Source: a virus
Direction: 5' to 3' (one strand)
DNA: 64,000 nucleotides
Virus record (IMG/VR): IMGVR_UViG_3300013132_000026
Location: 1 to 64,000 of that record
Position 1 is the first letter of the stretch. Every line of letters begins with the position of its first letter. The notes under the pieces were generated by a model. That model worked only from the letters and a program-made list of their open reading frames with translations. It ran no database searches and was not told the origin of the DNA. The position numbers were made by a program, and so were the translations under genes. Of this stretch, positions 51,058 to 59,246 are shown piece by piece.

Positions 51058-51795
51058 ATGGTCCCTTTATTCAAGTCTCACTTTTCCGTGGGGAAAAGCA
51101 TTTTAACTCTGGCTGAACCAGAAAAGCAAAAGCCAGACGGTCCAGACAGTATTATTTCCATCGCAATCGAGAACGGATTAAAAGAAATCTATCTCGTAGA
51201 AGACTCGCTGACTGGCTTTTTGACGGCTTTCAAATCGTGCAAAGCGCACGATATTCATCTCAAGTTCGGGTTAAGAATTTCTGTTTGCAACTCGTATGAT
51301 TCAGTAGAGACTTCTAGTCACAAAGTCGTTTTGTTTGCCTTGAACGACAACGGGTTCAAGGACTTGAATAAGATTTACACGCACGCCTTCGTTCATCACG
51401 AAGGCACGATTTCTAACGATGATATTGTAGCCAAATTAACGGAGAACGTGCTTGTTGCAATTCCGTTTTACGACTCGTACATCTGGAATAATATGTATAG
51501 CTTTTCAGACTGTATGCCGAGCTTTAATGCGCACGTTTATTTTGTGGAAGACAACAATCTTCCGTTCGATAAGCTTACCGCCGATTTTATCCGTTCGAAA
51601 CAAAACAAATCTTCCATTGTAGAAGCCAAGTCGATCTACTATTATAAGAGAGACGACTTTGACGCTTGGATAACGTACAAGATCGCTTGCAATCGACGCA
51701 TGGGCAAATCGCAGACCTTGTCTGCGCCAGAGATCAATGGGTGCGGAAGCCGCGAGTTCTGCTTCGAATCTTGGGCTCAGAGAAGCTATGAATAA
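51058..51795 (+). CDS. DNA polymerase III alpha, separate PHP-domain subunit
   Basis: A 245-residue protein equivalent to the N-terminal part of DnaE. LFKSHFSVGKSILTL sits where DnaE has its first metal-binding H-x-H strand, but only one His remains. FALNDNGFKDLNKIYTHAF matches DnaE's AKNxxGYxNL region, and SIYYYKRDDFDAWITYKIAC, then GSREFCFESW, match the segment before the palm domain. Much of the metal site appears lost, so the domain may be structural. The rest of the polymerase is encoded at 52411, after the exonuclease gene. The stop overlaps that gene. Confidence 0.75.
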   Translation: MVPLFKSHFSVGKSILTLAEPEKQKPDGPDSIISIAIENGLKEIYLVEDSLTGFLTAFKSCKAHDIHLKFGLRISVCNSYDSVETSSHKVVLFALNDNGFKDLNKIYTHAFVHHEGTISNDDIVAKLTENVLVAIPFYDSYIWNNMYSFSDCMPSFNAHVYFVEDNNLPFDKLTADFIRSKQNKSSIVEAKSIYYYKRDDFDAWITYKIACNRRMGKSQTLSAPEINGCGSREFCFESWAQRSYE

Positions 51796-52414
51796 TCTTT
51801 TAAAACAGAAAATTAACCAAAAGTTTGTTGTCTTCGATACAGAAACCGAAGGACTGTCTTTGACCTCTTCGCGTCCTTGGCAACTTTCTTGGATCGTTTG
51901 TCAAGGCGATCAAATTTTAGAGAGACACGACGAGTTTGTGAAATACGATGATTTGAACGTTTCAGAGGATGCGGCTAAAGTTACAGGATTTAATTTTGCA
52001 AATTACTCTGCAAAAGCAAAAGACCCGATGGATGTTTGGAGAAAGTTTGCCAAGTATCTTTACGATGACCAGTACATTTTCGTCGGGCATAATATTCTCA
52101 ACTTCGATATTTACATCCTCAATACAATGATGCGCGGGCTTGGACTTAAAAATGATTGGCGTTTCGTGTCAAGAATGATCGATACCCGTTCTCTTGCCGT
52201 TGCAATGTTTAAGAAGATCAAGCGAAACGGCGATTTGATTCCTTGGCAAATTAAGCTTATTAACGTTCGCGAAAAAGGGCTAAAGGCTAGTCAAGGATTC
52301 CTTTTGAAGCATTTTGCCGTTGATCACGATCCGTCGAAACTGCACAACGCTCTGTACGACATTGAAATGAATTATATTTTATTCAGAAAACTTATCGCGG
52401 AGGTCGAAGTATGA
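51788..52414 (+). CDS. dnaQ: DnaQ-like 3'-5' exonuclease (epsilon)
   Basis: A 208-residue DEDDh exonuclease. FDTETEG (Asp17, Glu19) is ExoI, GHNILNFDIYILN is ExoII with its Asp, and HNALYDIEMNYILF is ExoIII with His and Asp. It proofreads for the alpha subunit. It lies between the PHP-domain gene and the catalytic polymerase gene and overlaps both by a few bases, which mimics the exonuclease inserted in the PHP domain of PolC. I chose the ATG at 51788 because the frame's earlier start lies wholly inside the PHP gene. Confidence 0.85.
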   Translation: MNNLLKQKINQKFVVFDTETEGLSLTSSRPWQLSWIVCQGDQILERHDEFVKYDDLNVSEDAAKVTGFNFANYSAKAKDPMDVWRKFAKYLYDDQYIFVGHNILNFDIYILNTMMRGLGLKNDWRFVSRMIDTRSLAVAMFKKIKRNGDLIPWQIKLINVREKGLKASQGFLLKHFAVDHDPSKLHNALYDIEMNYILFRKLIAEVEV

Positions 52415-54981
52415 GTCTTTTGCTCGAAACATTCAAAAGATACGAACATCCAGTACCGCCCGGCGTTCGACTCCCAGAAATTAAAATCGACGCCAAATAC
52501 TACGAAACACTTGGCATAGACAGTACTGTTTCTAATTTTGAGTTCTTGCGTCAACTTTGTTTGCGTGCAGTTGTCGCTAAAGGAATCGATAAACTTCCAA
52601 ATAAAAAAGAATACTACGAGCGAGCCAAGATGGAACTTGCCGTATTCAACGAACTCGGCTTCGTTGACTATATTTTGCTTAATTGGGACATTCTGAAATA
52701 CGCCCACGAAAACAATATCCCGACTGGGTACGGTCGCGGCTCTGCCGCTGGATCTCTGATTCTTTATTTACTTTCGGTCACTAACGTTGACCCAATCAAA
52801 AACGGCTTGTTCTTTGAGCGTTTCGTGTCCAAGAGTCGCGCAAAGAAGATCGTTGTTGATGGAATTACTTATCTCGATGGTTCGCTGATGCCAGATGTTG
52901 ATAACGATATCGAATTTTCTAAGCGTCACGAAGTTATCAATTATATCAAGACGAAGTACTCCGGTAAGACTTGCAAAATTCTTACCATGAACACGCTAAC
53001 TGGTAAACTATGCATCAAAGAGTGCGCGAAGATTATCGCCGAGATGAGCGAAGACGAAGTAAATGCGATTAGCGACGTTATTCCGAAACAGTTCGGCAAA
53101 GTATTCCCTCTCAAGGATGCCTATGACCAAAGCGAACAATTCAAAGCTTTTTGCGACAAGAATACCAAGGTATTCAAAATAGCAAAGAAAATCGAAGGGC
53201 TAAATAAAAATACGGGCGTTCACCCGTCTGGCATTTCGATTTCTTACTACGATAACGAAGAGATTATGCCTTTGCAAAAGACTGGCGACGGAGAAGTTGT
53301 GTCGGCTTACGACATGAACAATATTTCCGAGATCACCGTAAAGTTCGATATTCTTGGTCTCAGAACACTTACAGTCGTTTATGATACTTGCCAACGTCTC
53401 GGCTTAGACTTCAAGAATCTCGATTTCGATAAACCTGCTACTTACAAGTTCCTTCAAGACTTGCAGAATCCAAAGGGCTTGTTTCAAATTGAGGCGAATA
53501 CGAACTTCCATGTCTGCCGCAAAGTGAAGCCTCGCAATATGCTTGAACTTGCTTGTGTTCTTTCTCTTGCTCGACCGGGCGCTTTGGACTTCGTAGAACA
53601 GTATGCTCGTTACGTTGAGACTAATCAACTCCAATCAGTCCATCCATTTTTTGATGATATTTTGAGCGTAACTGGAGGTATCCCGATCTTTCAAGAACAG
53701 TTGATGAAAATGGTTGTTAAGGTTGGATTCACGCTCGATGAAGCAGAAACTGTTCGCCGTATCGTTGGCAAAAAGAAGGTTAGCGAAATGCCCGCTTGGC
53801 AAGAAAAAATTCGCAATAAAGTTGCCGAGAACGATCTAGAATCTCAAGTGGCGGACGTTCTTTGGAAGGTAGCTGAAGATAGCGCGAACTATTCGTTTTG
53901 CGCCGCCCATGCCTTTTCCTACGGAACCCTAAGCGCATTAACAACTTACCTAAAATTTAATCATCCAAAAGAATTTTTCTTAGCTCTCTTAAAGTCTTCA
54001 AAGCACGAACCAGATCCGCACGAAGAGATCGAGACGATCTCTCAGGAACTCAGTTTCTTCGGTATCCGACTGCTTCCTCCCGACTTAGCAAAGTCTCACG
54101 CAGATTTTGAGATCGAGGGAGATAATATCCGATTCGGATTGAACGCGATTAAGGGCGTATCAGATAAGGTTCTTGAAAACCTTCTTACGTTTCGAGAAGC
54201 CGAGTTTAAAAACAAAATTGATTGTTTCGACGGGGCGAAAGAAGCTGGCGTAAATATCGGAGTTTTATCTTCTTTGATTCAAGCAGGAACGTTATCGAGC
54301 TTTAGTGAAAAGCGCTGCCGTCTCGTTCTTGAGGCTCAGAGCTACAATATTCTTACCGATAGAGAAAAGCGGAATGTTAAGCTTGTCGCTGATAAATATC
54401 AACACGACGCTCTAACTGCGATTTCAGAAATGGCGAAAGCTAAGGCTGTCGGCGACGACAATAAGCCGTTCATGACTGAAAAACGCTTTAATACATTTAA
54501 AACCAAATACGAGTCTTACAAAAAGATTTATGACATGAACAAGCAATACGAGAAGTTCGCCAATTGGTTTTTCGAAAAGCGATTGCTTGGCTACAGCTAC
54601 ACTTACAAGCTTAAAGAAGTTTTTCATCAAGACGAGCACGAACGACTATTCACGACTTACGAAGTTTCTCAAGCCCAAGTTCGAGATGCTGTAAAAATGG
54701 TTGGAGTCGTAAAAGAGGCTCGTAAAAAAGTGAGCAGAGCAGGCAGACCTTACTTATTGGTTAAAATTGCTGACGAGTACGGTCAAACCGTATGCCGTCT
54801 AACCGATGGCGGTCGCGACGACAAGTTTACGATGTACTACGAAGGAGGAGGCAAAACTCCAAAAGAAGACGATATCGTTGTCGTCTACGGCTCTAAAGCC
54901 GAGGACTCTATTTTCTTAAATGGCTTGACAATACTTTCGGAAAGGATCTATACTAAGCTATCGCAGATCGAATCTGTGTAA
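52411..54981 (+). CDS. dnaE: DNA polymerase III alpha, catalytic subunit without PHP domain
   Basis: An 856-residue C-family polymerase that begins just after the point where DnaE's PHP domain ends. All three catalytic acids remain: MPDVDND (Asp162, Asp164) and KFDILGLRTLT (Asp313). GYGRGSAAGSLILYLL is the nucleotide-binding loop, RIVGKKK and FCAAHAFSYGTLSALT are fingers motifs, and VGVVKEARKKVSRAGRPYLLVK begins the C-terminal OB domain. Tau-binding parts of bacterial DnaE are shorter or absent. It synthesises phage DNA with the separate PHP and exonuclease proteins. No sliding clamp was seen in this window. Confidence 0.9.
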   Translation: MSLLLETFKRYEHPVPPGVRLPEIKIDAKYYETLGIDSTVSNFEFLRQLCLRAVVAKGIDKLPNKKEYYERAKMELAVFNELGFVDYILLNWDILKYAHENNIPTGYGRGSAAGSLILYLLSVTNVDPIKNGLFFERFVSKSRAKKIVVDGITYLDGSLMPDVDNDIEFSKRHEVINYIKTKYSGKTCKILTMNTLTGKLCIKECAKIIAEMSEDEVNAISDVIPKQFGKVFPLKDAYDQSEQFKAFCDKNTKVFKIAKKIEGLNKNTGVHPSGISISYYDNEEIMPLQKTGDGEVVSAYDMNNISEITVKFDILGLRTLTVVYDTCQRLGLDFKNLDFDKPATYKFLQDLQNPKGLFQIEANTNFHVCRKVKPRNMLELACVLSLARPGALDFVEQYARYVETNQLQSVHPFFDDILSVTGGIPIFQEQLMKMVVKVGFTLDEAETVRRIVGKKKVSEMPAWQEKIRNKVAENDLESQVADVLWKVAEDSANYSFCAAHAFSYGTLSALTTYLKFNHPKEFFLALLKSSKHEPDPHEEIETISQELSFFGIRLLPPDLAKSHADFEIEGDNIRFGLNAIKGVSDKVLENLLTFREAEFKNKIDCFDGAKEAGVNIGVLSSLIQAGTLSSFSEKRCRLVLEAQSYNILTDREKRNVKLVADKYQHDALTAISEMAKAKAVGDDNKPFMTEKRFNTFKTKYESYKKIYDMNKQYEKFANWFFEKRLLGYSYTYKLKEVFHQDEHERLFTTYEVSQAQVRDAVKMVGVVKEARKKVSRAGRPYLLVKIADEYGQTVCRLTDGGRDDKFTMYYEGGGKTPKEDDIVVVYGSKAEDSIFLNGLTILSERIYTKLSQIESV

Positions 54982-54983
54982 AA

Positions 54984-57398
54984 ATGAATAAAGTGCAACA
55001 AATCAACTTCACTCCTAGGGCAACGCGGGCGCTAGAAATCTCCAAGCAGCGCTGTTTGGAGAATAACTATCATGAGATTACCGAAGACTTTTTGCTCCAC
55101 GCAATTTTGTTTTCCGAATCAATGATTGTTAATACGGTGTTTAGCGCCTTAAATATTCATACTAAACAAGTTGTGATTGCGCTATCGAAGACACTTCCGT
55201 CAAATAAAAAGAAACTGCCAAGCTCAGATATTCCGTTTGGTTCCGTCTCTGCCGAGGTTATTAAAAACTCTCAAATTATTTCTGAAGCGTTTAAGCAAAA
55301 CTATACTGGCGTAGAGCATATCTTTTTATCGCTTTTGAGGCACTCTGAACTTGTAAAAAAGTTCTTAAAAAAGAACTCGATTGACGTTGGCTTCTTGACA
55401 GATAAAACGGAAAAAGAGTGCGAACTCATTTCGAATCCGATTAAAAAGCCCGCGCCGCCTCAGTCTGACAGAACTAGCAACGAAAGCTTAATTTCATCTC
55501 ACTGCGTAGACTACAATGAAAAAGCTTCCAAGGGAGAATTTGACCATATATCTTTTCGCGAAAAAGAAGTCGAGCAGATGTTTGAAATCCTTTGTCGCAA
55601 GCAAAAGCGGAATCCGATGCTTATCGGAGATGCTGGAGTAGGCAAGAGTGCCGTTGTAGGGCTAATCGCAAAAAACATCATTTCGTGCAATTGCACAGAG
55701 TTTCTTTTGAATAAGAAGGTTTTATCTCTTGATCTTGGGGCTCTTATCTCTGGCACAAGGCTTCGCGGCGAGTTTGAAGAGAAGCTTGTAAAAATTATGA
55801 CGGAAATCAAAGCTATGGGCAATGTAATTTTGTTCATTGACGAGATTCATAATATTATTGGACTCGGCAATGACGCGGGTCAAATGGACGGAGCGAATAT
55901 CCTAAAGTCCTATTTTACTGCCGAAGACCTTTCGTTTATCGGGGCGACAACGCAACAAGAATACGACAAGTACTTTGCGAAAGACTCGGCTATGTCTCGG
56001 CGCTTCGAGAACGTCTTTGTTCGTGAGCCAACTAAAGACGAGACTTTCGGCATTTTGAAGAACGTGAAATCATTCTATCAGACGTTCCATATGATCGAGT
56101 ATCCAAATTCGGTCCTGATGAACATCGTTAATGTTTGCGATAAGTATATGCCAAATAGACGCTTCCCAGATAAGGCTATTGATCTTCTCGATCAGATCGG
56201 AGCTAAAGTTAAAATTCGAGGTTTTGCGCGTCCAGACGAAATTAAAAACATTGAAAAACTAATCATTCAATTCGAAAAGTTTGCTCCCGATGACGTGAAG
56301 AAAAACCACTTGCCTAACTTAATAAGAGATTACGAATCAAAATACAATGTCTGGGTAGAAGCCGCTAAGGAAAAAAAGGTTCGAGCGAAGAAGAAAGACG
56401 TTTACAAGGCTTTGTCAGATAAGCTCGGCAAAGTCATTGACTCAAATTCTGACAACGACGGAATCAAGAATATTTACAGCAACCTGCAAAAGCACGTCTT
56501 TGGACAAGACAAGGCTTTAAAGAAGATTTCCGATTGTATCTTGCGTTCATCATTTGGCTTGTCAAAGAATAGTCGCCCGCTTGGGAATTTTATGTTTATT
56601 GGCCCAACTGGCTCAGGAAAGAGTCATTTGGCTCGAACGCTAGCGAAACAGGCTTTCGGGAGCGATTCTAATCTTTGCGTAATAGATATGTCAGAGTTTA
56701 TGGAAAGTCATTCGGTTTCGAAACTGATTGGCGCTCCCCCCGGTTACGTTGGGTGTAATCAAGTAAGTGTTTTAACCGCTCATTTAACTCGCCACCCATC
56801 GTCAGTATTTCTTTTTGACGAAATCGAGAAAGCTCACCCAGACATAGTTAATGTTTTGCTCCAGATCATGGATAGCGGACAACTCACAACTTCTGACGGG
56901 GAAAAGCTTTCGTTTAAAAATTCAATCATCATTATGACCGGAAACGTTGGCTATCAAATCAACGATAATAAACGAATGGGTTTTATGGCGACTGCTCAAT
57001 CAACGCCTACAAAAGATACTGTTCTAGAAAGCTTAAAGAAGTTCTTCCGCCCAGAATTCTTGGCCCGCTTAAATGATATTGTTATTTTCGACGAACTTAG
57101 CGAAGAATCGCTGATCAAAGTGGTCGAATCCGAGTTTTCCCAGATTCAAGCATCGCTGCTTGAGAGCGGAACGAAAGTTTCTTTCTCGCCGGAAGTTATC
57201 GACTTTATTTTGCAGAAAACAAAAGATTCTAGCACGGGAGCAAGAAAAATCGTTTTTTACGTCGAAAATGAGATCAAAACCAAAATTGTAGACATCTTGC
57301 GGGCAAATACATACAATAAAATCAAGATCTCCATTAAAGACGGAGAGTTGACCATCAATGGAAAAACGAAGAAACTTCTTGCGACACACAGTATCTAG
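54984..57398 (+). CDS. ClpA/ClpC-like AAA+ unfoldase
   Basis: An 804-residue Hsp100 protein. The N-domain starts INFTPRATRALEISKQRC (repeat N). D1 has Walker A GDAGVGKS (215-222) and ILFIDEIHNIIG. D2 has Walker A GPTGSGKS (540-547) and VFLFDEIEKAHPDIV. Only a short linker stands where ClpB has its long middle domain. KRMGFMAT (665-667 MGF) lies where ClpA and ClpC carry the IGL/F loop that docks onto ClpP. It may unfold proteins for host ClpP or act alone. It ends the polymerase operon, 2 bases after dnaE. Confidence 0.85.
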   Translation: MNKVQQINFTPRATRALEISKQRCLENNYHEITEDFLLHAILFSESMIVNTVFSALNIHTKQVVIALSKTLPSNKKKLPSSDIPFGSVSAEVIKNSQIISEAFKQNYTGVEHIFLSLLRHSELVKKFLKKNSIDVGFLTDKTEKECELISNPIKKPAPPQSDRTSNESLISSHCVDYNEKASKGEFDHISFREKEVEQMFEILCRKQKRNPMLIGDAGVGKSAVVGLIAKNIISCNCTEFLLNKKVLSLDLGALISGTRLRGEFEEKLVKIMTEIKAMGNVILFIDEIHNIIGLGNDAGQMDGANILKSYFTAEDLSFIGATTQQEYDKYFAKDSAMSRRFENVFVREPTKDETFGILKNVKSFYQTFHMIEYPNSVLMNIVNVCDKYMPNRRFPDKAIDLLDQIGAKVKIRGFARPDEIKNIEKLIIQFEKFAPDDVKKNHLPNLIRDYESKYNVWVEAAKEKKVRAKKKDVYKALSDKLGKVIDSNSDNDGIKNIYSNLQKHVFGQDKALKKISDCILRSSFGLSKNSRPLGNFMFIGPTGSGKSHLARTLAKQAFGSDSNLCVIDMSEFMESHSVSKLIGAPPGYVGCNQVSVLTAHLTRHPSSVFLFDEIEKAHPDIVNVLLQIMDSGQLTTSDGEKLSFKNSIIIMTGNVGYQINDNKRMGFMATAQSTPTKDTVLESLKKFFRPEFLARLNDIVIFDELSEESLIKVVESEFSQIQASLLESGTKVSFSPEVIDFILQKTKDSSTGARKIVFYVENEIKTKIVDILRANTYNKIKISIKDGELTINGKTKKLLATHSI

Positions 57399-58341
57399 CA
57401 CAACTCTCCTGCCAGTTGAGCAGGAGATGCTAGACTCTGTATGCGAGAAGATCGAAGCGGAGCTTGAGGCTCCGATCTCAAGGAAAACACGCACGGCTAG
57501 TGAGGTTTTGTACGATCGATACGATCTGACTTCTGGCAAAGATTCGTATGTTCTGAAGGTCAACCTGTCTCCAGATACTCCAAATTTCTGGAGAGAGCTT
57601 CGCGAAAATCATTTTTCGTTTCACCCAGAAATCGTGGCGTCATCATTTGATGACGATTTCACTTTTTACTGTTATAAGACGACAAAGACATTCTCGGCGT
57701 CTAGCTTGACCGAGTTTCTGCTATCTAAGCGGCTTGGACTACAACACAAGATCGCAGAAGTCTTGAACGAGACTCATGCGATTAAGCTTTCGGACGTTGA
57801 TCAAACAACGGAAGTATTTCGCTCAATGCTGCCGATAGAAGCTGGCGCGTCAGTATCTTCGTTCCCGTTAGCTCACTTGTTTCTGCAGTGCAAACAGATA
57901 TTTGCGAAGCTGTACAAGCCAACGACTGATCTTGGCCTTTGCCACTTTGATGTTTCACCGCGAAATCTCTTGTACAATAATAGTGATTTTAAATTAATAA
58001 ATTTTGAGTATGCGGCGAATGCGAACGTCTATATCAACACGCTCTTAGTCAAAGAGACGCTAAACGGATCGGACGAGAGCTTCAACGATCTTTTGTCCGA
58101 CATGACAATCGACAAAACGAAGCTCGTTAAGTATCTTGATGCCGCAGAGATTTTTACATTCTGTTATTTTAATTCTAAGATTCTCGCAGAGTACTTGACT
58201 TTCGGGACTAGAAACGAACAGCTTTTGAGGTACTGGGTTCAGAAATCCGAGGCGATTTATAAAAATATCAAACAGAAGTTTTTTCTTCAAAAACCTATTG
58301 ACAAATCCATAGACGCCTTTTATGATGCTTGGAGACAATAA
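57358..58341 (+). CDS. Choline-kinase/APH-like protein with altered metal motif
   Basis: A 327-residue protein whose C-terminal half has the aminoglycoside/choline kinase catalytic loop CHFDVSPRN (His196, Asp198, Asn203), followed by KLINFEYA. In choline kinases this is IDFEYA, so the metal-binding Asp is Asn (215). VLKVNLSPDTPNFWRELREN resembles the N-lobe strand and helix. It may phosphorylate a small alcohol or amine, or be a pseudokinase. It overlaps the unfoldase gene by 41 bases, and the ATG at 57358 has a GGAGAG site upstream. Confidence 0.65.
   Translation: MEKRRNFLRHTVSSTTLLPVEQEMLDSVCEKIEAELEAPISRKTRTASEVLYDRYDLTSGKDSYVLKVNLSPDTPNFWRELRENHFSFHPEIVASSFDDDFTFYCYKTTKTFSASSLTEFLLSKRLGLQHKIAEVLNETHAIKLSDVDQTTEVFRSMLPIEAGASVSSFPLAHLFLQCKQIFAKLYKPTTDLGLCHFDVSPRNLLYNNSDFKLINFEYAANANVYINTLLVKETLNGSDESFNDLLSDMTIDKTKLVKYLDAAEIFTFCYFNSKILAEYLTFGTRNEQLLRYWVQKSEAIYKNIKQKFFLQKPIDKSIDAFYDAWRQ
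58298..58326 (+). promoter_or_regulatory. Near-consensus sigma70 promoter
   Basis: TTGACA (58298-58303), exactly 17 bases, TATGAT (58321-58326). This is the best sigma70 promoter in the window. It lies in the last codons of the kinase-like gene and would start a 20-base leader before ATG 58355. A terminator at 58591 ends the unit. Confidence 0.85.
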
Positions 58342-58354
58342 GTCATATCAAAAC

Positions 58355-58570
58355 ATGAGTACCAATACAAATCGTGCTATCAACGCTATTCGCGGCACTT
58401 CAGGTCGTTACTTCGGCCTTCGCACCACAACGGAAACGGTCAATGCTCGCCTCCTGAGCGAAACTCCATCAACGATTCTCGTTGAAGATCGCAACGCTGG
58501 TCGCGTTCGTCGTTTCCGGAAGTCCAGCATCCGTAATGTTACCTTCGAGGGTTGCAGTTACAACCGTTAA
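58355..58570 (+). CDS. Small basic early protein, unknown (71 residues)
   Basis: A 71-residue basic protein (MSTNTNRAINAIRGTSGRYF start). It has a compact beta-like region, FGLRTTTETVNARLLSETP, then STILVEDRNAGRVRRFRKSS, a pattern suggesting a small SH3-like barrel that binds nucleic acid or protein. The family is not recognised. It is transcribed alone from a near-consensus promoter and ended by a strong terminator, so it should be made early and in quantity. That is typical of host-takeover proteins. I rejected the start at 58322, inside the promoter. Confidence 0.7.
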   Translation: MSTNTNRAINAIRGTSGRYFGLRTTTETVNARLLSETPSTILVEDRNAGRVRRFRKSSIRNVTFEGCSYNR

Positions 58571-58590
58571 TTAGCGCAGTGGTCATCACT

Positions 58591-58619
58591 AAAGCCCACG
58601 GGAAACCGTGGGCTTTTTT
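58591..58619 (+). terminator. Rho-independent terminator
   Basis: AAAGCCCACGG and CCGTGGGCTTT form an 11-bp perfect stem with a GAAA tetraloop, followed by T. It ends the 71-residue gene's unit. A late-promoter-like element begins on the next base. Confidence 0.95.
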
Positions 58620-58628
58620 GTGTAAATA
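58620..58628 (+). promoter_or_regulatory. Late-promoter-like element GTGTAAATA
   Basis: Exact copy of the recurring 9-mer, between a terminator and the ATG at 58636, 7 bases before it. No Shine-Dalgarno is present. The position right after a terminator is what a promoter should show. Confidence 0.6.
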
Positions 58629-58635
58629 TACTTAT

Positions 58636-58848
58636 ATGCCAATCCCAACACCAAAGCCCGATCAAGAAGAGTCCGAGTTTATCGGCTCTTGTATGTCTTC
58701 TAAGTCAATGAACGAAGACTACCCAAATCAGAAGCAACGCTATGCGATTTGCATCTCCCAGTTTAACCGTAAAAAGAAGAAGAACGAAGGATCAATGGAC
58801 GCTGTAAAGTGGGATGAAAAAGACGTTTCTCGCGTTATCATAGAGTAA
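58636..58848 (+). CDS. Small conserved phage protein, 'C.S...M....P...QR.A.C..Q' type
   Basis: A 70-residue protein: MPIPTPKPDQEESEFIGSCM, then SKSMNEDYPNQKQRYAICISQFNR. I recognise the Cys, Met-x-x-(E/D)-x-P and QR-x-A-x-C-x-x-Q pattern as a short domain common in phage capsid or protease-linked genes. Its function is unknown; the two Cys may bind metal. The frame is open upstream through the terminator hairpin, which I do not count as coding. It ends one base before the next ATG. Confidence 0.7.
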   Translation: MPIPTPKPDQEESEFIGSCMSSKSMNEDYPNQKQRYAICISQFNRKKKKNEGSMDAVKWDEKDVSRVIIE

Positions 58849-58849
58849 C

Positions 58850-59185
58850 ATGACCGCATACAATTGGACGTTCCCCTCTTTTGATTGCTATCCAGTTCAA
58901 TCTGGTTTGGCAGACGTAGTTGCTATGGTTCACTGGCAAATTCGAGCCGTTGAATCTGGCTCTAATGGAACAATATATATCTCTGAGGCTGGCGCAGGAA
59001 CTTCGCTTCCAGCAGTTAATCCAGAAGACTTTATTCCGTTCGATCAGCTCACTACGGGAGAGGCTGCGTCTTGGGTAATTCAGCTTGAGAACATTACTGG
59101 CACGAACGGAGTATATGAGAGACTTGCCTTAGATATCGAAAATCAGAAGAATCCACCGATTATAAAAAAGACTCTCGTTAGCTAA
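58850..59185 (+). CDS. Conserved phage protein, MTYNWT type
   Basis: A 111-residue protein: AYNWTFPSFDCYPVQSGLADVVAMVHWQIRA start, with a last part LALDIENQKNPPIIKKTLVS. It follows the pattern of a small phage family that reads Y.W.i...d.yp...g..dvv..vhW and ends with an ..npp.. motif. It is found near structural genes in aquatic phages, with no known role. No TM helix or enzyme motif. The spacing of one base to the preceding gene indicates co-translation. Confidence 0.6.
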   Translation: MTAYNWTFPSFDCYPVQSGLADVVAMVHWQIRAVESGSNGTIYISEAGAGTSLPAVNPEDFIPFDQLTTGEAASWVIQLENITGTNGVYERLALDIENQKNPPIIKKTLVS

Positions 59186-59208
59186 TACTTTAGTTTAAAA
59201 AATATTAG

Positions 59209-59246
59209 GGCGCGTTATCATCTCTAAACCAGATGATATATGCGCC
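59209..59246 (+). promoter_or_regulatory. Start-codon hairpin before the ssDNA-binding-like gene
   Basis: TATCATCT (59216-59223) and AGATGATA (59231-59238) form a perfect 8-bp stem with a 7-base loop. GGCGC (59209-59213) and GCGCC (59242-59246) extend it beyond a small internal loop that holds the A and U of the ATG at 59240. A translational operator is likely. Confidence 0.65.

Noticed and set aside
51737-51787. Longer exonuclease start
   Set aside because: The extra 17 residues come from DNA that encodes the conserved end of the PHP protein in another frame. The ATG at 51788 starts just before the first exonuclease strand.
58322-58354. ATG at 58322 as start of the small early protein
   Set aside because: It lies inside the -10 box of the near-consensus promoter and would not be transcribed.
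58552-58635. Upstream extension of the 70-residue conserved protein
   Set aside because: It would translate through the terminator hairpin and the promoter-like element. The conserved sequence begins at the ATG at 58636.
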